This document shows positions 28,501 to 37,541 of a DNA stretch of 64,000 nt, piece after piece. A program made the translations under genes and the position numbers. Location: the NCBI RefSeq assembly GCF_900067135.1, contig NZ_FJUR01000001.1, positions 610,501 through 674,500 of the forward strand, read 5' to 3'. The notes under the pieces were generated by a model. That model saw nothing but the letters and a program-made list of their open reading frames with translations. It was not told the DNA's origin and ran no database searches. How positions within the stretch are numbered: position 1 is the stretch's first letter; each line of letters starts with the position of its first letter. The stretch comes from Rhizobium sp. 9140 (GTDB taxonomy: Bacteria; Pseudomonadota; Alphaproteobacteria; Rhizobiales; Rhizobiaceae).

Positions 28501-31500
28501 CCATCGCCTGGCTCGTCAGCCAATCCGCCGAGACCGAAGACCAGCTCGACGTTTCCGACGAGGTGAAAGCCGAGTTCCGCAAGATCGCGCGCCGGACATG
28601 GCGCTTCTACGAGGATTTCGTCACTGCCGAGCAGCACTTCCTGCCGCCGGACAATTTTCAGGAAATCCCGCATCCGATCCTCGCGGAGCGGACGTCGCCG
28701 ACGAATATCGGTGTCTACCTGCTCTCGGTCATGTCGGCCCGCGACTTCGGCTGGATCGGTTTCGAGGAAACCATCCGCCGTCTCGAGGAAACCATCGCGA
28801 CCGTCGACGCCATGCCGAAATATCGCGGCCACCTGTTCAACTGGTACACGACCAACCGCCTGGAGACGATGGAGCCGAAATATATCTCGGCCGTCGACAG
28901 CGGTAACTTGGCAGGCCACCTCATTGCCGTCTCCTCCATGTGCCGCGAATGGGCGGAAGCGCCCTCGGCGCATGTGCAGGGCAGCCTCGACGGCATCGGC
29001 GACGTCGTATCGATCCTCGCCGAAATGCTGGCCGCCCTTCCCGACGACCGCAAGACGGTCCGGCCCCTGCGCCGCCGCATCGAGGAACGCCTGATCGGCT
29101 TCCAGAGCGCGCTGCAGGCGGTCAAGCGCGAGCACGAATTCGCCTCGATCCGCGTCATCAACCTTTCGGTGCTCGCCCGCGACATCCAGAAGCTGTCGCT
29201 GAACCTCGATCACGAAGTGAAAAGCGGCGCCAGCGGCGAAGTCGTCAAGTGGGCCGGCCTTCTGGTCCAGACCTGCGAGGCACACATCGCCGACAGCGTC
29301 TTCGACCTTGGCGCCATCGATGCCCTGCGCCAGCGTCTCATCGTGCTGCGAGACCGCAGCCGCGACATCGCCTTCTCGATGGACTTCACGTTCCTCTTCC
29401 GCAAGGAACGCCGCCTGCTCTCGATCGGCTACCGCGTCAACAGCGGCGAGCTCGACGAGGCCTGCTACGACCTTCTCGCCTCGGAATGCCGCCTGACCAG
29501 CCTGTTTGCGATCGCCAAGGGCGACCTGCCGACGGAGCACTGGTACAAGCTCGGCCGCCCGGTCGTGCCGATCGGCGCGCGTGGCGCGCTGGTCTCCTGG
29601 TCAGGCTCGATGTTTGAATATCTGATGCCCCCGCTCGTCATGCAGGAACGCCAGGGCGGCATTCTCAACCAGACGAACAACCTGATCGTGCGCGAGCAGA
29701 TGAACCACGGCCGTCGCCTCGGCACGCCGTGGGGTATTTCGGAAGCCGCCTTCAACGCGCGCGACCATGAATTGACCTACCAGTACACCAACTTCGGCGT
29801 CCCCTCGCTCGGCCTGAAGCGCGGTCTCGGTCAGAATGCCGTCATCGCGCCCTATGCCTCGATCCTCGCCAGCATGTACGATCCAAAGGCGGCGCTCGCG
29901 AACCTCGACCGTCTGCGTGGCTTCGGCGCGCTTGGCATGTACGGCTTCTACGATTCGGTCGACTTCACGCCGACCCGCGTTCCCGAAGGCAAGACCTGCG
30001 CGGTCGTGCGCAACTACTATGCGCACCACCATGGCATGTCGATCGCGGCGGTCGCCAACGTGGTCTTCAATGGCCGCCTGCGTGAGTGGTTCCACGCCGA
30101 TCCGGTCATCGAGGCCGCTGAACTCCTGCTCCAGGAAAAGGCGCCGCGCGATATCCCTATCATGAACGCCAAGCGCGAACCCGAAGCGCTGGGCAAGGGC
30201 CAGGAAGACCTGCTCCGCCCCGAAGTCCGCGTCGTCAAGAACCCGCTCGCCAAGGACCGCGAGACCGTGTTCCTGTCGAATGGCCATTACGCGATCATGC
30301 TGACCGCCGTCGGGTCCGGTTACTCCCGCTGGAACGGCCAGACCGTCGTGCGCTGGAAGCCGGATCCGGTAGAGGACCGCACCGGCACCTTCATCTTCCT
30401 GCGCGACACCGCGACCGGCGACTGGTGGTCGGCCACCGCAGAGCCGCGCCGTGCGGAAGGCGAGAAGGCGACGACCCGCTTCGGTGACGACAAGGCCGAG
30501 TTCATCAAGATCGTCGGCGATCTCACCAGCGAGGTCGAAGTCATCGTCGCGACCGAACACGATGCCGAAGGCCGGCGCGTGACGCTCGTCAACACAGGCT
30601 CCGAGGACCGCTTCATCGAAGTGACCTCCTATGCCGAGCCGGTGCTGACGACGGACGATACGGACAACGCGCATCCGCTCTTTGCCAAGATGTTCCTGAA
30701 GACGGAAATCGACGCCAAGGGCGACCTGATCCGCGTGATGCGCAACAAGCGCACGCCAGGCGAGCCCGACATGCAGGTCGCGCACCTGATCGTCGACAAT
30801 GCCGGCACCGACCGTCCGACAGAGGTGGAGACAGATCGTCGCCGCTTCATCGGCGAGGGCCGCACGCTGGCGGAAGCCCGCGCCTTCGACGGCGACGTCA
30901 GCCTCTCCGGAACATCGGGCTTCACGCTCGATCCTGTCATGGCGCTGCGCCGCACCGTGCGCGTGCCGGCCGGCAAGAAGGTCAGCGTCATCTTCTGGAC
31001 GATCGCGGCGCCCAACCGCGCGGATATCGATCGTGCCGTCGAGCGCTATCGCCACCCGGACAGCTTCAGCCATGAGATGATCCATGCGTGGACCCGCAGC
31101 CAGGTGCAGATGCGCCATGTCGGCGTGACCTCGCAGGAAGCTGCAAGCTTCCAGATCCTCGGCCGATACCTCATCTATCCCGACATGCAGCTTCGGGCGG
31201 ATACGGCGACGGTGCGGGCCGGCCTCGGACCGCAGTCGGCCCTCTGGCCGCTCGCGATCTCCGGCGATTTCCCGATCTTCACCGTTCGTATCAACGACGA
31301 TGTCGATATGGGCATTGCCCGCGAAGCGCTCCGCGCGCAGGAATATATGCGTGCCCGTGGCGTCACCGCCGATCTGGTGATCATCAACGAGCGCGCCGCA
31401 TCTTATGCGCAGGACATGCAGCACGCGATCGACAGCATGTGCGAGAACCTGCGCCTGCGCGGCCAGTCAGACGGCGCGCGCCAGCACGTCTTTGCCGTCC

Positions 31501-34100
31501 GCCGCGATATCATGGAAGCCGAGACATGGGCAGCGCTGCTGTCCGCCTCGCGCGCTGTCTTCCATGCTCGCAACGGCAAGATCTCCGATCAGATGGCCCG
31601 CGCCGAAGCGCTCTATTCGACGCCGAGCATCAAGAAGGACAAGCCGGCCACCGGGTCCTTCCCGATGCTGGCAGCCCCGACCCTGACCGATGCCGAACCG
31701 GCCGTGATCTCCGGCGAGGGGCTCGATTTCTGGAACGGCTATGGCGGCTTCTCGGCCGACGGCCGCGAATACGTCACCCGCCTGCGCGGTGGCGAGGCGA
31801 CGCCGCATCCGTGGATCAACGTCATCTCCAACGACATCTTCGGCTTCCACGTCTCGGCCGAAGGCTCGGCCTTCACCTGGAGCCGCAACTCGCGCGACTA
31901 CCAGCTGACCTCCTGGACCAACGACCCGGTCGGCAACCGCCCCGGAGAGGCGATCTTCATCAAGGACATGACCAGCGGTTCGGTCGTCACGCCCTATGGC
32001 GCCCTCTCGCGTCGCAAGGATGTGACCTTCGAAACCCGCCATGGCCTCGGCGTCTCCACCTTCTCGAGCGGTCAGGACGGTCTGACGGTGGAAGCCACGC
32101 AGACGGTGCATCGCACGCTGCCCGTAAAATATACCCGCCTGCGCCTGGCGAACGGCGCCGGCGAGGCCCGTCGCCTGCGTCTCTACGGCTATGTCGAATG
32201 GGTGCTCGGCAACAACCGCGCCCGCACCGCCCCCTTCGTCGTCAGCCATTATGACGAGGTCGCGGGAATGATGTCGGCAACCAACCCTTACAGCATCGAC
32301 TATGCCGGGCGGACCGCCTACCTCGCCGTCAGCGAAACCCCGACGAGCTTTACCGCAAGCCGCCGCGAGTTCCTTGGCCGCACGGGTGGCATCCTGGCAC
32401 CACAGGCCGTGGTCGACGGCGCGGTTCTCACCGGCAGCTCCGATATCGATGGCGATGCCTGCGCGGCCGTCTCGTTCGACCTCACCCTGAAGCCGGGCGA
32501 AACCCGCGACCTCGTCTTCTACATGGGCGACAGCGACAATCGCGCACAGGCGCTCGAACATCTGGAAGCCGCCAAGGCCGACACGTTCGATGCCGTTCTT
32601 GAAGCATCGACCGCCTTCTGGGAAGCCTTCACCGGCGTCGTGCAAATCGAGACCCCGGACAAGGCGTTCAACAACCTCATCAACCGCTGGCTTCCCTATC
32701 AAAGCCTCGGCTGCCGCATCCTCGCCCGCTCGGCTTTCTATCAGGCAAGCGGCGCCTTCGGCTTCCGCGACCAGTTGCAGGATACGCTGGCCTTCATCGT
32801 GCACCGGCCGGAACTGGCGCGGACGCAGATCCTCAACGCTGCCGCGCGGCAGTTTGCGGAAGGCGACGTGCTGCATTGGTGGCTGCCGGGCTCCGGCGCC
32901 GGCGTGCGCACGCTGATCTCCGACGACGTCGTCTGGCTCGGCCATGCCACCCAGCATTATTGCGAGGTGACCGGCACGACGGACATTCTGGACGAGACCA
33001 TTCCCTTCATCGAGGGGGCGGCGCTCGCGCCCGGCCAGCACGACAGCTTCTTCCAGCCGAAGGTCTCGGAAACCACCGCAAGCCTCTACGAGCATTGCGC
33101 CAGAGCCCTCGACCTCGCGATCAAGCGGACCGGCGAAAACGGCCTGCCGCTGATCCTCGGCGGCGACTGGAACGACGGCATGAACCGCGTCGGCATCGAG
33201 GGTCGCGGCACCAGCGTCTGGCTCGGCTGGTTCCTTGCCTCCACGCTGCGCGACTTCACGAGCATCGCGGAAGCGCGTGGCGATGCCGCCCGCGTTACCG
33301 CCTGGACCGCGCATCTCGAGCGTCTCAAGCAGGCGCTGGAAACGGCAGGCTGGGATGGCACGCACTACCGCCGCGGATATTATGACGATGGCACGCCGCT
33401 CGGCTCGGCCATGTCGGATGAATGCCGCATCGACTCGATTGCCCAGTCCTGGAGCGTGCTCTCGGGCGAAGGCGATCCGGCCCGCGCCACGCAGGCCATG
33501 GATGCGGTGCTTGCGGAGCTTGCCGATGACGAGCACCGCCTGATCCGCCTGTTCACCCCGCCGCTTTCCGGCACCGAGCAGGACCCGGGCTACATCAAGG
33601 CCTACCCGCCCGGCGTGCGGGAAAACGGCGGTCAGTACACTCATGCAGCCACCTGGGTCGTGTTGGCGCTCGCCCGCCTGAAGCGCGGCGACGATGCTTG
33701 GAAGGCCTTCCAGATGCTGAACCCGGTGACCCATGCACTGAACCGCGAAGACGCCAATGTCTACCGGGTCGAGCCCTATGTCGTGGCCGCCGACGTCTAC
33801 GGCCATGGGGATCTCACCGGCCGTGGCGGCTGGACATGGTACACCGGCTCGGCCGCCTGGCTCTACCGCGTCGCCGTGGAAGGCATCCTCGGCCTGCGCA
33901 AGGAGGGCGAACGACTGATCGTCGATCCCGCCCTTCCTTCGGACTGGCAAGGCTTCAAAGCGCGGCTGACCATCGACGGCAAGGTGCACGAGATCGCCGT
34001 GGCCAGAACAGGGGATGACAACGGCGACGGAAACGGTGCGTTTGAAGTTACGGTTGATACGGCTGTCACAAAAAACGCGCATGATGGCGTTTTGCTCTAG
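25524..34100 (+). CDS. ndvB: Cyclic beta-1,2-glucan synthase
   Basis: A very large inner-membrane enzyme of 2,858 residues, close to the 2,830 or so of NdvB/ChvB/Cgs. It makes cyclic beta-1,2-glucan from UDP-glucose. The N-terminal part has membrane helices near 430-480. The GT84 catalytic region follows, with LDSDT (644-648) and the QHRW motif (792-795, in SRQHRWARGDW), and then further helices (about 830-990). The C-terminal half holds carbohydrate-binding/GH94-type phosphorylase modules with GGDWNDGMNRVG (Asp2548), which in Brucella Cgs trims chains and sets ring size. ATG 25524 is chosen by length; there is no good ribosome-binding site, and the frame stays open 100 codons further upstream. 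opgC follows directly. Confidence 0.96.
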   Translation: MALQETHTTSPRGAQPALLDTNDSIRSTYFTNEELRAAGAALARDGATTLPSFLPFEFQQRHRENEGEIFRVYRITAADVEAGATITPAAEWLLDNHYVVEEAIQEVRRDFPRKFYRQLPTIPVAGTSIPRTMALAWLYTAHTHSTVSRESLTAMVEGFHEHATFKIGELWALPSILRFILIENLRRIAIRVERSRAMRHKANDVADQIVRLSDPEKAATLLTDYEGLAADNSFVAQLLYRLRDGSQSGRVVIGWLEEQLEKRGSDVEEALVAEQNRLSSGNATMSNIIRSLREIDDNDWAVWFESVSKLDAELREHSDYMALDFGSRNKYRTTIERLAKRSGLTELDVTQRAIAMAAEGQNVVPIRPAADETSVETGTAPVIEDDIQIHATNVGDFLVGNQTDAFEEAIGYRPTPVQSVVRTARRMGWLAIALPNLILTILAIVLVYDFISPMDMPTGAKLIILLLFALPASEGAAGLFNTVVTFFLTPSRLVGYEFLSGVPEDARTLVVVPCLISKRDHVDELVRNIEVHYLANPKGEIYFALVSDWADSQTEETAADLDVLEYAKGEIATLSKRYAHDGRTRFYLLHRRRLYNEGEGAWMGWERKRGKLHELNLLLRGDRDTTFISGADKVPENVQYVMTLDSDTRLMRDAVTKLVGKMYHPINRPVIDVKNQKILSGYSILQPRVTPSLTTGSEASSFQRIFSANRGIDPYVFTVSDVYQDIVSEGTFTGKGLYHVDAFEAAIKGRIDENAVLSHDLLEGSFARCALVTDVELVEDFPIRYEVETSRQHRWARGDWQLLPYIFNPSNGLSMLGRWKMYDNLRRSLIPVAWLIASVLGWYYMEPTQALIWQVVLIFSLFVAPTLSLISGLMPRRNDIVARAHFHAVLSEISAANAQVALRIVFIAHSAGMMLDAIVRAVYRTFVSGKLMLEWRTAAQVQSGATGTVLDYYRTMWIAPVIAAVSLGLAAVSATGLPFIGIPFAVLWALSPAIAWLVSQSAETEDQLDVSDEVKAEFRKIARRTWRFYEDFVTAEQHFLPPDNFQEIPHPILAERTSPTNIGVYLLSVMSARDFGWIGFEETIRRLEETIATVDAMPKYRGHLFNWYTTNRLETMEPKYISAVDSGNLAGHLIAVSSMCREWAEAPSAHVQGSLDGIGDVVSILAEMLAALPDDRKTVRPLRRRIEERLIGFQSALQAVKREHEFASIRVINLSVLARDIQKLSLNLDHEVKSGASGEVVKWAGLLVQTCEAHIADSVFDLGAIDALRQRLIVLRDRSRDIAFSMDFTFLFRKERRLLSIGYRVNSGELDEACYDLLASECRLTSLFAIAKGDLPTEHWYKLGRPVVPIGARGALVSWSGSMFEYLMPPLVMQERQGGILNQTNNLIVREQMNHGRRLGTPWGISEAAFNARDHELTYQYTNFGVPSLGLKRGLGQNAVIAPYASILASMYDPKAALANLDRLRGFGALGMYGFYDSVDFTPTRVPEGKTCAVVRNYYAHHHGMSIAAVANVVFNGRLREWFHADPVIEAAELLLQEKAPRDIPIMNAKREPEALGKGQEDLLRPEVRVVKNPLAKDRETVFLSNGHYAIMLTAVGSGYSRWNGQTVVRWKPDPVEDRTGTFIFLRDTATGDWWSATAEPRRAEGEKATTRFGDDKAEFIKIVGDLTSEVEVIVATEHDAEGRRVTLVNTGSEDRFIEVTSYAEPVLTTDDTDNAHPLFAKMFLKTEIDAKGDLIRVMRNKRTPGEPDMQVAHLIVDNAGTDRPTEVETDRRRFIGEGRTLAEARAFDGDVSLSGTSGFTLDPVMALRRTVRVPAGKKVSVIFWTIAAPNRADIDRAVERYRHPDSFSHEMIHAWTRSQVQMRHVGVTSQEAASFQILGRYLIYPDMQLRADTATVRAGLGPQSALWPLAISGDFPIFTVRINDDVDMGIAREALRAQEYMRARGVTADLVIINERAASYAQDMQHAIDSMCENLRLRGQSDGARQHVFAVRRDIMEAETWAALLSASRAVFHARNGKISDQMARAEALYSTPSIKKDKPATGSFPMLAAPTLTDAEPAVISGEGLDFWNGYGGFSADGREYVTRLRGGEATPHPWINVISNDIFGFHVSAEGSAFTWSRNSRDYQLTSWTNDPVGNRPGEAIFIKDMTSGSVVTPYGALSRRKDVTFETRHGLGVSTFSSGQDGLTVEATQTVHRTLPVKYTRLRLANGAGEARRLRLYGYVEWVLGNNRARTAPFVVSHYDEVAGMMSATNPYSIDYAGRTAYLAVSETPTSFTASRREFLGRTGGILAPQAVVDGAVLTGSSDIDGDACAAVSFDLTLKPGETRDLVFYMGDSDNRAQALEHLEAAKADTFDAVLEASTAFWEAFTGVVQIETPDKAFNNLINRWLPYQSLGCRILARSAFYQASGAFGFRDQLQDTLAFIVHRPELARTQILNAAARQFAEGDVLHWWLPGSGAGVRTLISDDVVWLGHATQHYCEVTGTTDILDETIPFIEGAALAPGQHDSFFQPKVSETTASLYEHCARALDLAIKRTGENGLPLILGGDWNDGMNRVGIEGRGTSVWLGWFLASTLRDFTSIAEARGDAARVTAWTAHLERLKQALETAGWDGTHYRRGYYDDGTPLGSAMSDECRIDSIAQSWSVLSGEGDPARATQAMDAVLAELADDEHRLIRLFTPPLSGTEQDPGYIKAYPPGVRENGGQYTHAATWVVLALARLKRGDDAWKAFQMLNPVTHALNREDANVYRVEPYVVAADVYGHGDLTGRGGWTWYTGSAAWLYRVAVEGILGLRKEGERLIVDPALPSDWQGFKARLTIDGKVHEIAVARTGDDNGDGNGAFEVTVDTAVTKNAHDGVLL

Positions 34101-34109
34101 CCACCAATG

Positions 34110-34143
34110 GCAGACCGGCCCGGTCGAACCCGGGCCGGTCTGC
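34110..34143 (+). terminator. 14-bp hairpin between ndvB and opgC
   Basis: GCAGACCGGCCCGG and CCGGGCCGGTCTGC pair perfectly with a 6-base loop, ten bases after the ndvB stop. There is no T-run, so it may attenuate, protect the ndvB 3' end or act with Rho rather than terminate fully. Confidence 0.55.
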
Positions 34144-34197
34144 AACGAAGCCTGAACGATATCGGCGAGGTTGAGGGGCTGGGGCGCCAAGATCCGC

Positions 34198-35421
34198 ATG
34201 AGACCTCGAATGCTTCAAGAAACACCTCCGGTGCTGCGCACCGCGTCTCCGGGCCTGCTGCCGCCCTTGTTGCAGCCGGTGTCCGCGCCAGCGCCGGCAC
34301 CGGCCTTAAATCGTGTCGCCGTTCCGGGCGAACGCGACACGCGTCTGGATACCTACCGGGCCATCTGCCTGTTGATGATCTTCATCAACCACGTGCCGGG
34401 CCAGTATCTCGAATATCTGACGACGAAGAACTTCGGCTTTTCGGATTCGGCGGAAGCCTTCGTGCTGATCTCCGGGCTGTCGGCCGGCCTTGCCTATGGC
34501 CGCAAGTTCCTGCCCGGCAACCGGCTGGCGCTCAGCCTGCGCATCTGGCGCCGCGCCTTCACGCTCTACATCGCTCACATCATGTCGAGCATCATCACGC
34601 TCGCGATCTTTGCCGGCGGCGCCCTTTACTTCAACCGGCAGGACCTGATCGGCGAGATCAACATCCGCCCCATGGTCGACAATACGGAGCAGGGCGTGGT
34701 GGCCATGGTCCTGCTCGGTCACCAGTTCGGCTATAACAATATCCTGTCCATGTATGCGGTTGTGTTCCTGATGCTCCCTGGAATGCTGCTCCTGCAAAAG
34801 ATCAGCCCCACCCTCCTCATCGGCGTCTCGGCACTGGTCTGGCTCCTCGCCGGCATTTTCCACATCGTGCCGATCAACTTCCTCGACCACAACTATTGGT
34901 TCCTGAACCCCTTTTCCTGGCAGTTCCTGTTTGCCATCGGCCTCGTCGCCATGATGCGCAGCCGCACCGGCCTTTCTCTGCCGCGCCACCCGGCTCTCGT
35001 TTCGGTCGCGGCCCTTTACGTTGGCGTCTCCTTCGCCTGGGTGCTGTTCTCCTGGTGGTCCATCGATGTCTCCCATGGCCTGCCAGCGGTTCTGACCGGC
35101 TTCGACAAGACCTTCCTGTCGTTGACCCGCCTTCTTCATGTTCTCGCGCTCGGTTACCTCCTTGCCATCACCCCGGTGTTCAACCGTCTGTCACGTTTGC
35201 GCCTCGACAATCCGCTGGTCATGATCGGCCGCCACTCCCTGCCCGTCTTCATCTTCGGAACGATCCTGGCAATGATCGGCCAGGTCCTGCTGTTCGTCAC
35301 CGGCAAGGATCCGGTGGTCGGGACCCTGTTCGTGCTCGTCGGCATCGCGCTCCATTTCGCTTATGCCCGCTATCTCGACTGGCTGGGCGGTCTCTCTGCC
35401 GTCGCTCTCGCTAAAACCTGA
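34198..35421 (+). CDS. opgC: OpgC-family membrane acyltransferase (glucan substituent transfer)
   Basis: A 407-residue inner-membrane protein with about ten helices. It opens with RLDTYRAICLLMIFINHVPG, the OpgC start motif, and FGFSDSAEAFVLISGLSAGLAYG, which defines the OpgC_C family. In other alphaproteobacteria OpgC proteins succinylate periplasmic glucans; position directly behind ndvB implies that cyclic beta-1,2-glucan is the acceptor. The start is uncertain: TTG 34171, ATG 34198 and ATG 34210 are all in frame without a strong ribosome-binding site; 34198 is a compromise. A strong hairpin separates it from ndvB. Confidence 0.88.
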   Translation: MRPRMLQETPPVLRTASPGLLPPLLQPVSAPAPAPALNRVAVPGERDTRLDTYRAICLLMIFINHVPGQYLEYLTTKNFGFSDSAEAFVLISGLSAGLAYGRKFLPGNRLALSLRIWRRAFTLYIAHIMSSIITLAIFAGGALYFNRQDLIGEINIRPMVDNTEQGVVAMVLLGHQFGYNNILSMYAVVFLMLPGMLLLQKISPTLLIGVSALVWLLAGIFHIVPINFLDHNYWFLNPFSWQFLFAIGLVAMMRSRTGLSLPRHPALVSVAALYVGVSFAWVLFSWWSIDVSHGLPAVLTGFDKTFLSLTRLLHVLALGYLLAITPVFNRLSRLRLDNPLVMIGRHSLPVFIFGTILAMIGQVLLFVTGKDPVVGTLFVLVGIALHFAYARYLDWLGGLSAVALAKT

Positions 35422-35538
35422 CACGACAGGTCTTATTCTTGGCGAGGCGGCATTTTCCTGCCGCACGACATGCGCTAAAGAACCGGCACATCGCGGAAGA
35501 TCCGCAATCCATTCGGTCAAAGCTATTGGGAGGCCTCC

Positions 35539-36651
35539 TTGTCCACGCGCACACTTTTTCTTCTGCCGGGTGACGGCATCGGTCCGGAGGCCATGGCCGA
35601 GGTCGTCAAGATCATCGAGCACATGAACACGGAAGCCGGCGCAGGTTTCGTCACCGACACGGGTCTCGTCGGCGGTTCGGCCTACGACGCCCATGGCGCC
35701 GCCATTTCCGATGCCGACATGGCCAAGGCCATGGCCGCCGATGCCGTGCTCTTTGGCGCCGTCGGCGGTCCGAAGTGGGACGACGTACCCTATGAGGCGC
35801 GTCCGGAAGCCGGTCTCCTGCGCCTGCGCAAGGACATGCAGCTGTTTGCAAACCTGCGCCCGGCCATCTGCTATCCCGCGCTTTCTGCGGCATCGTCGCT
35901 AAAGCCCGAACTGGTCGAGGGCCTCGACATCCTCATCGTGCGCGAGTTGACGGGCGGCGTCTATTTCGGCGAGCCGAAGGAGATCATCGACCTCGGCAAT
36001 GGCCAGAAGCGCGGCATCGACACGCAGGTCTACGACACCTACGAGATCGAGCGCATCGCCGGCGTCGCCTTCGAGCTTGCCCGCACCCGCTCGAACCGCG
36101 TCTGCTCGATGGAAAAGCGTAACGTCATGAAGTCCGGCGTGCTCTGGAACCAGGTCGTCACCGCCACGCACAAGGAAAAATATTCCGACGTGCAGCTGGA
36201 TCATATGCTGGCCGATGCCGGCGGCATGCAGCTGGTGCGCCAGCCCAAGCAGTTCGACGTCATCGTCACCGACAACCTGTTCGGCGACATGCTGTCGGAC
36301 GTCGCCTCCATGCTCACCGGCTCGCTCGGCATGCTGCCGTCGGCCTCGCTCGGCGCGCCCGACGAGACCACGGGCAAGCGCAAGGCGATGTATGAGCCCG
36401 TTCACGGCTCGGCCCCCGACATTGCCGGCCGCGGCATCGCCAACCCGATCGCGATGATCGCGTCCTTTGCCATGTGCCTGCGCTACTCGTTCAACATGAT
36501 CCCCGAAGCAGACCGTCTGGAAAAGGCGATCGCCAACGTGCTCGATCAGGGCATCCGCACCGGCGACATCATGGCACCCGGCGCGCGGCAGGTCGGCACC
36601 ACCGAAATGGGCGATGCGATCCTGGCCGAATTCAAGGCACTTTCAGCCTGA
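35539..36651 (+). CDS. leuB: 3-isopropylmalate dehydrogenase
   Basis: A 370-residue NAD-dependent decarboxylating dehydrogenase of leucine biosynthesis. Motifs: [14 protein letters not shown] at the N-terminus, the [13 protein letters not shown] loop, Arg/Lys/Asp active-site segments ([30 protein letters not shown]) and [18 protein letters not shown] for NAD. The start is TTG at 35539, with GGGAGG six to eight bases upstream and no ATG that would keep the N-terminal glycine loop. It stands alone, with a strong terminator 20 bases past the stop. Confidence 0.96.
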   Translation: MSTRTLFLLPGDGIGPEAMAEVVKIIEHMNTEAGAGFVTDTGLVGGSAYDAHGAAISDADMAKAMAADAVLFGAVGGPKWDDVPYEARPEAGLLRLRKDMQLFANLRPAICYPALSAASSLKPELVEGLDILIVRELTGGVYFGEPKEIIDLGNGQKRGIDTQVYDTYEIERIAGVAFELARTRSNRVCSMEKRNVMKSGVLWNQVVTATHKEKYSDVQLDHMLADAGGMQLVRQPKQFDVIVTDNLFGDMLSDVASMLTGSLGMLPSASLGAPDETTGKRKAMYEPVHGSAPDIAGRGIANPIAMIASFAMCLRYSFNMIPEADRLEKAIANVLDQGIRTGDIMAPGARQVGTTEMGDAILAEFKALSA

Positions 36652-36670
36652 TATGCCTGAATGAACCCAC

Positions 36671-36706
36671 AAATGCCCCGGCTCCCCGCAGAGACCGGGG
36701 CATTTT
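36671..36706 (+). terminator. Rho-independent terminator of leuB
   Basis: AAATGCCCCGG and CCGGGGCATTT form an 11-bp stem with a 13-base loop followed by TTC, just after leuB. Confidence 0.8.
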
Positions 36707-36784
36707 CATGTCTGGCGGTTGACTTCAGCAAACGCGAAAACACTTTCCGCAAGATCGTGCAGACGGAGACAGACAAGGAACATC

Positions 36785-37483
36785 ATGAACAGGCCGATCT
36801 CCTCCTCCGTCTGGCTTCTGCTCGGTGCCATCCTCCTCGTGGTCGCGCTCGTGCCGTTCGATCCGCGCCTGTCGCAATCGGCGCAGGCACTACCGGAACC
36901 CTTCGTCGCCTTCAACGCGCGCATCACGGATTTCGGCACCTTCGCCTGGATGATCTACGGCTCCGCAACGCTGGTCATCATTGCCTATATCCTTGCACGC
37001 GTCGTCAGCAGCCACGGCTTTGCCGAGAAGGCGCGGGCGGCGCGGCGGCTGTCGCTTTATTTCCTCGTGACGATCGGAACCGCGAGCGCCGTGGTGCACA
37101 TTCTCAAATTCTTCATCGGCCGCGCCCGGCCGGAGGCCTTCTCCGATCTCGGGGCCTATAGCCTGACGCCCTTCGCCTCGGAGTGGCTGTTCCAGAGCTT
37201 TCCCTCCGGTCACTCCGCGGCCGTCGGCTCCTTCTTCGGGGCTTTTGCCATGCTGGCCCCGCGTCTGCGGATCCTCTTTGCGTTGGGCGCGCTCACCATC
37301 GGCGTCACCCGTGTCGTCGTCGGGGCGCATTATCCGAGCGACGTAGCCGCCGGCCTGCTCGTCGGTCTCTGGAGCGCCCTGATGATCGCCTTCCTCTTCG
37401 CCCGTCAGAACTGGGTCTTCCGGCTCGACGAAAATGGCTGGCCACGACCCAAGACGCAGTTTCCGACCCAAGAGAACGTCTGA
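36785..37483 (+). CDS. PAP2-family membrane phosphatase
   Basis: A 232-residue membrane protein with five to six helices and the three phosphatase motifs of the PAP2 superfamily: KFFIGRARPE (KX6RP type, near residue 101), FPSGHSAAV, and TRVVVGAHYPSD with catalytic His. It should dephosphorylate a lipid-linked phosphate such as phosphatidic acid, undecaprenyl pyrophosphate or lipid A; sequence does not decide which. ATG 36785 is chosen with AAGGAA upstream and gives a normal N-terminal membrane helix. It is followed by a hairpin shared with the convergent transporter gene. Confidence 0.88.
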   Translation: MNRPISSSVWLLLGAILLVVALVPFDPRLSQSAQALPEPFVAFNARITDFGTFAWMIYGSATLVIIAYILARVVSSHGFAEKARAARRLSLYFLVTIGTASAVVHILKFFIGRARPEAFSDLGAYSLTPFASEWLFQSFPSGHSAAVGSFFGAFAMLAPRLRILFALGALTIGVTRVVVGAHYPSDVAAGLLVGLWSALMIAFLFARQNWVFRLDENGWPRPKTQFPTQENV

Positions 37484-37515
37484 CGAAAAAACCCGGCGAG
37501 AGGGTTCGCCGGGTT
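37484..37515 (-). terminator. Terminator of the MHS transporter gene
   Basis: AACCCGGCGA and TCGCCGGGTT pair around a 6-base loop. On the minus strand the stem runs into TTTTTT, giving a clear intrinsic terminator; the stem may also serve the PAP2 gene. Confidence 0.8.
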
Positions 37516-37541
37516 CATATCTTGCCTATGGAGGATCTCGA

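Noticed and set aside
31467..34199. Very long open frame (about 910 codons) antisense to ndvB, and a similar one at 26994-29540
   Set aside because: High-GC codon bias leaves the antisense frame open. The translations are rich in Arg, Gly, His and Asp with no family motif, and ndvB itself is unmistakable.
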